From: Paractinoplanes ferrugineus | GTDB lineage: Bacteria; Actinomycetota; Actinomycetes; Mycobacteriales; Micromonosporaceae | DNA length: 64,000 nt | Direction: 5' to 3' | NCBI RefSeq assembly: GCF_016862195.1 | Contig: NZ_BOMM01000022.1 | Span: forward strand, 124,001-188,000 | Shown here: one piece after another, positions 62,391 through 64,000 of the stretch | How positions within the stretch are numbered: position 1 is the first letter of the stretch | Layout of the letters: each line of letters opens with the position of its first letter | Translations under genes and position numbers: made by a program | The notes under the pieces: model-generated | Database searches by the model: none | Told to the model about the DNA's origin: nothing | Seen by the model: the letters and a program-made list of their open reading frames with translations, nothing else

Positions 62391-63353
62391 TCAGACGGCG
62401 CGGGCCAGGGAGACGCCGAACAGGTCGTCGCGGTCGGTCCACCAATGGTCGACGGTGAAGCCCGCGTCGGACAGCTCGGCGGCCACTCCGTCGCGGCGGA
62501 ACTTGGCGGAGACCTCGGTGCGGATCTCCTCGCCCGCCTTGAAGTCGACCACCAGATCGACCCCCGGGATCGTCACCCGCATCGGCCAGCGCGCCCGCAG
62601 GCGCATCTCCACCCATTCCTGCTCCGGCTCCCACAGGGCCACGTGGGCGAAACCCTCCGGGTCGAAGTCGGCGCCGAGGCTGTTGTTCATCACCCGCAGC
62701 ACGTTGCGGTTGAAGTCGGCGGTCACGCCCGCGGCGTCGTCGTAGGCCGGGACCACCACGGTCGGGCTCTTCACCAGGTCGGTGCCGAGCAGCAGGTGCT
62801 CGCCCGGTTCGAGGACCGCCCGTACGTCGGACAGGAAGGCCGCCCGCTCGGCCGGCACCAGGTTGCCGACCGTCCCGCCCAGGAAGGCGACCAGCCGCGC
62901 ACCCCCGCCGGGCAGATGCTTGAGGTGGCGGGTGAGGTCGCCGACTACGTTGTGCACGCGCAGGGCCGGATAGTCGACGCTGATCCGGGCGGTGGCCGCC
63001 TGCAGGGCCGTCGGCGAGACGTCCATCGGGACGTAGGTCTCCAGGGTGCCGGCCGTGGTCAGCGCGTCGAGCAGCAGGCGCGTCTTGGTGGAATAGCCGG
63101 AGCCCAGCTCCAGCAGCGTGCGGGCGCGCGTGTGCCGGGCGATCGAGTCGGCCCGGTCGGTGAGGATCTGACGTTCGGAACGGGTCGGGTAGTACTCCGG
63201 GAGCTCGGTGATCCGCTCGAACAGTTCGCTGCCCCGGGCGTCGTAGAACCACTTCGGCGGCAGCCACTTCGGGTCGGCGGTCAGGCCGGTCAGGACGTCC
63301 GCCCGCAGGGTGCGGGCCAGGTCGTCGGCGTCCAGGTGAACTTCCAGCGTCAT
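62391..63353 (-). CDS. egtD: L-histidine N-alpha-methyltransferase (ergothioneine biosynthesis)
   Basis: 320 residues. SAM-binding motif LLELGSGYSTKTRLLLDAL, then PMDVSPTAL, FLGGTVGNL and the histidine-binding region MRLRARWPMRVTIPG. It trimethylates histidine to hercynine. ATG at 63353 overlaps the egtC stop (ATGA), the usual egt operon arrangement. Confidence 0.95.
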   Translation of the reverse strand: MTLEVHLDADDLARTLRADVLTGLTADPKWLPPKWFYDARGSELFERITELPEYYPTRSERQILTDRADSIARHTRARTLLELGSGYSTKTRLLLDALTTAGTLETYVPMDVSPTALQAATARISVDYPALRVHNVVGDLTRHLKHLPGGGARLVAFLGGTVGNLVPAERAAFLSDVRAVLEPGEHLLLGTDLVKSPTVVVPAYDDAAGVTADFNRNVLRVMNNSLGADFDPEGFAHVALWEPEQEWVEMRLRARWPMRVTIPGVDLVVDFKAGEEIRTEVSAKFRRDGVAAELSDAGFTVDHWWTDRDDLFGVSLARAV

Positions 63354-64000
63354 GCTTCTCCCAGCGGAGTCGTGGTGAGCCCGGCAGTCGTGGCGACCAG
63401 CAGCGTGCGGTCGGGCACGGGGCGCCAGGCGGGGTGGTCGTCGAGCGGCTCGGAGGCGACGAGTACGGACCCGGCCTCGGAACGCACCGACAGGGAGTGG
63501 CCGACGGTCGTCGCGACCAGCACGGAACCGTCGGTGAGCAGCAGGTTGAGCCGGGAGCCGGGGGCGGCCGCCTCGACCTCGGCCACGACGAGACGCACCG
63601 CCGCGTCGGGCGGCAGGCCGGCTCGGAGCCGATCGTGGACCAGGGCCCACAGCAGGGCGGCGTCGGTGGGGGCCGCCAGCGTCAGCAGATCCTCCGGCGG
63701 CAGCTGGGCGGCCGGTTTCGCCACCGTGGCCGGCCAACCGGCGACCACCCCGTTGTGGCTGAACAGCCACGGACCGGAACCGAACGGGGCCGACGCGGTC
63801 TCCACCACCGGCATGCCGACGGTCGCGCTGCGCACCGCCGCCAGCACCGCCCCGGAACTGACCGAGGCGGCGAGAGCGGGCAGCGTGGTGTCACTCCAGA
63901 TCGGCGTGCCCCGGCGGTAGCGCACGACCTGTTCACCGAGGTGGAACCCGACCCCGAATCCGTCGGCGTTGATCGTGCCCCCGCCGCGCATGTCGCGCGG
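63350..64000 (-). CDS. egtC: Gamma-glutamyl-hercynylcysteine sulfoxide hydrolase, N-terminus outside
   Basis: The last 216 residues of an Ntn-type glutamine amidotransferase-like hydrolase, starting at PRDMRGGGTINADGFGVGFH; the catalytic Cys2 and the first tens of residues lie past base 64000. Recognisable pieces are LFSHNGVVAGWPATV and LLTDGSVLVATTVG. It removes the gamma-glutamyl group in ergothioneine synthesis. egtB and egtA are expected just beyond the edge. Confidence 0.92.
   Translation of the reverse strand, partial: PRDMRGGGTINADGFGVGFHLGEQVVRYRRGTPIWSDTTLPALAASVSSGAVLAAVRSATVGMPVVETASAPFGSGPWLFSHNGVVAGWPATVAKPAAQLPPEDLLTLAAPTDAALLWALVHDRLRAGLPPDAAVRLVVAEVEAAAPGSRLNLLLTDGSVLVATTVGHSLSVRSEAGSVLVASEPLDDHPAWRPVPDRTLLVATTAGLTTTPLGEA

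Overview
The window is about 72 % GC, has actinobacterial gene content and coding with very high third-position GC, and carries small overlapping operons (ATGA, GTGA and TTGA joins). The combination of a methyl-accepting chemotaxis protein, a DevS/DevR (DosR) dormancy region, ergothioneine genes, hydroxyquinol catabolism and secreted glycosidases fits a soil actinomycete, most likely of the Micromonosporaceae (Actinoplanes-like). This placement is inferred from gene content; no rRNA or tRNA gene was seen.

Layout. 1-4.6 kb: a truncated secreted subtilisin-like protease, a small repeat-bearing membrane protein, a 21-bp tandem repeat, and a SigG-type ECF sigma factor coupled to a TIGR03086-like protein. 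4.6-8.7 kb: an iron-siderophore ABC operon (ATPase, lipoprotein, fused double permease) behind a near-consensus IdeR/DmdR iron box. 8.7-10.3 kb: GNAT acetyltransferase and CDF metal exporter. 10.6-19.1 kb: an accessory region with a stand-alone TIR protein, a decayed TPR-type gene, a large LPXTG-like surface protein and a three-gene operon of CpXC-TPR-CHAT protease, a small CP/CPxH protein (TPR region inferred) and a four-helix membrane protein. This operon is the best candidate for an undescribed conflict or cell-death system.

19.4-22.5 kb: IclR regulator divergent from hydroxyquinol 1,2-dioxygenase and maleylacetate reductase. 22.5-29.3 kb: a serine-rich repeat protein, MarR divergent from an LLM oxidoreductase and an F420-reductase-like protein, amidase, secreted FAD dehydrogenase, DUF4232 lipoprotein. 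29.3-37.2 kb: GH43 and GH53 glycosidases, small secreted and unknown proteins, a gene-poor structured stretch (32.4-33.07 kb), a serine hydrolase and an OhrR-like MarR.

37.4-48.4 kb: a dormancy/hypoxia block with DoxX, two Acg-type nitroreductases, a DevS-like GAF kinase, the divergent DevR-like regulator and cydABDC. Matches to the DosR box lie before DoxX, the nitroreductases, the kinase/regulator pair and cydA, so the block looks like one low-oxygen regulon centred on cytochrome bd. 48.4-54.8 kb: chemoreceptor, GAF protein, a degenerate GGDEF protein, dienelactone hydrolase and EAL-DICT protein. 54.8-64 kb: DUF4190 and zinc-ribbon membrane proteins, a thioredoxin-reductase-like flavoprotein, a relic resembling an IS200/IS605 end, a P-type ATPase, a GntR regulator coupled to an orphan ABC ATPase, and egtD/egtC running off the right edge.
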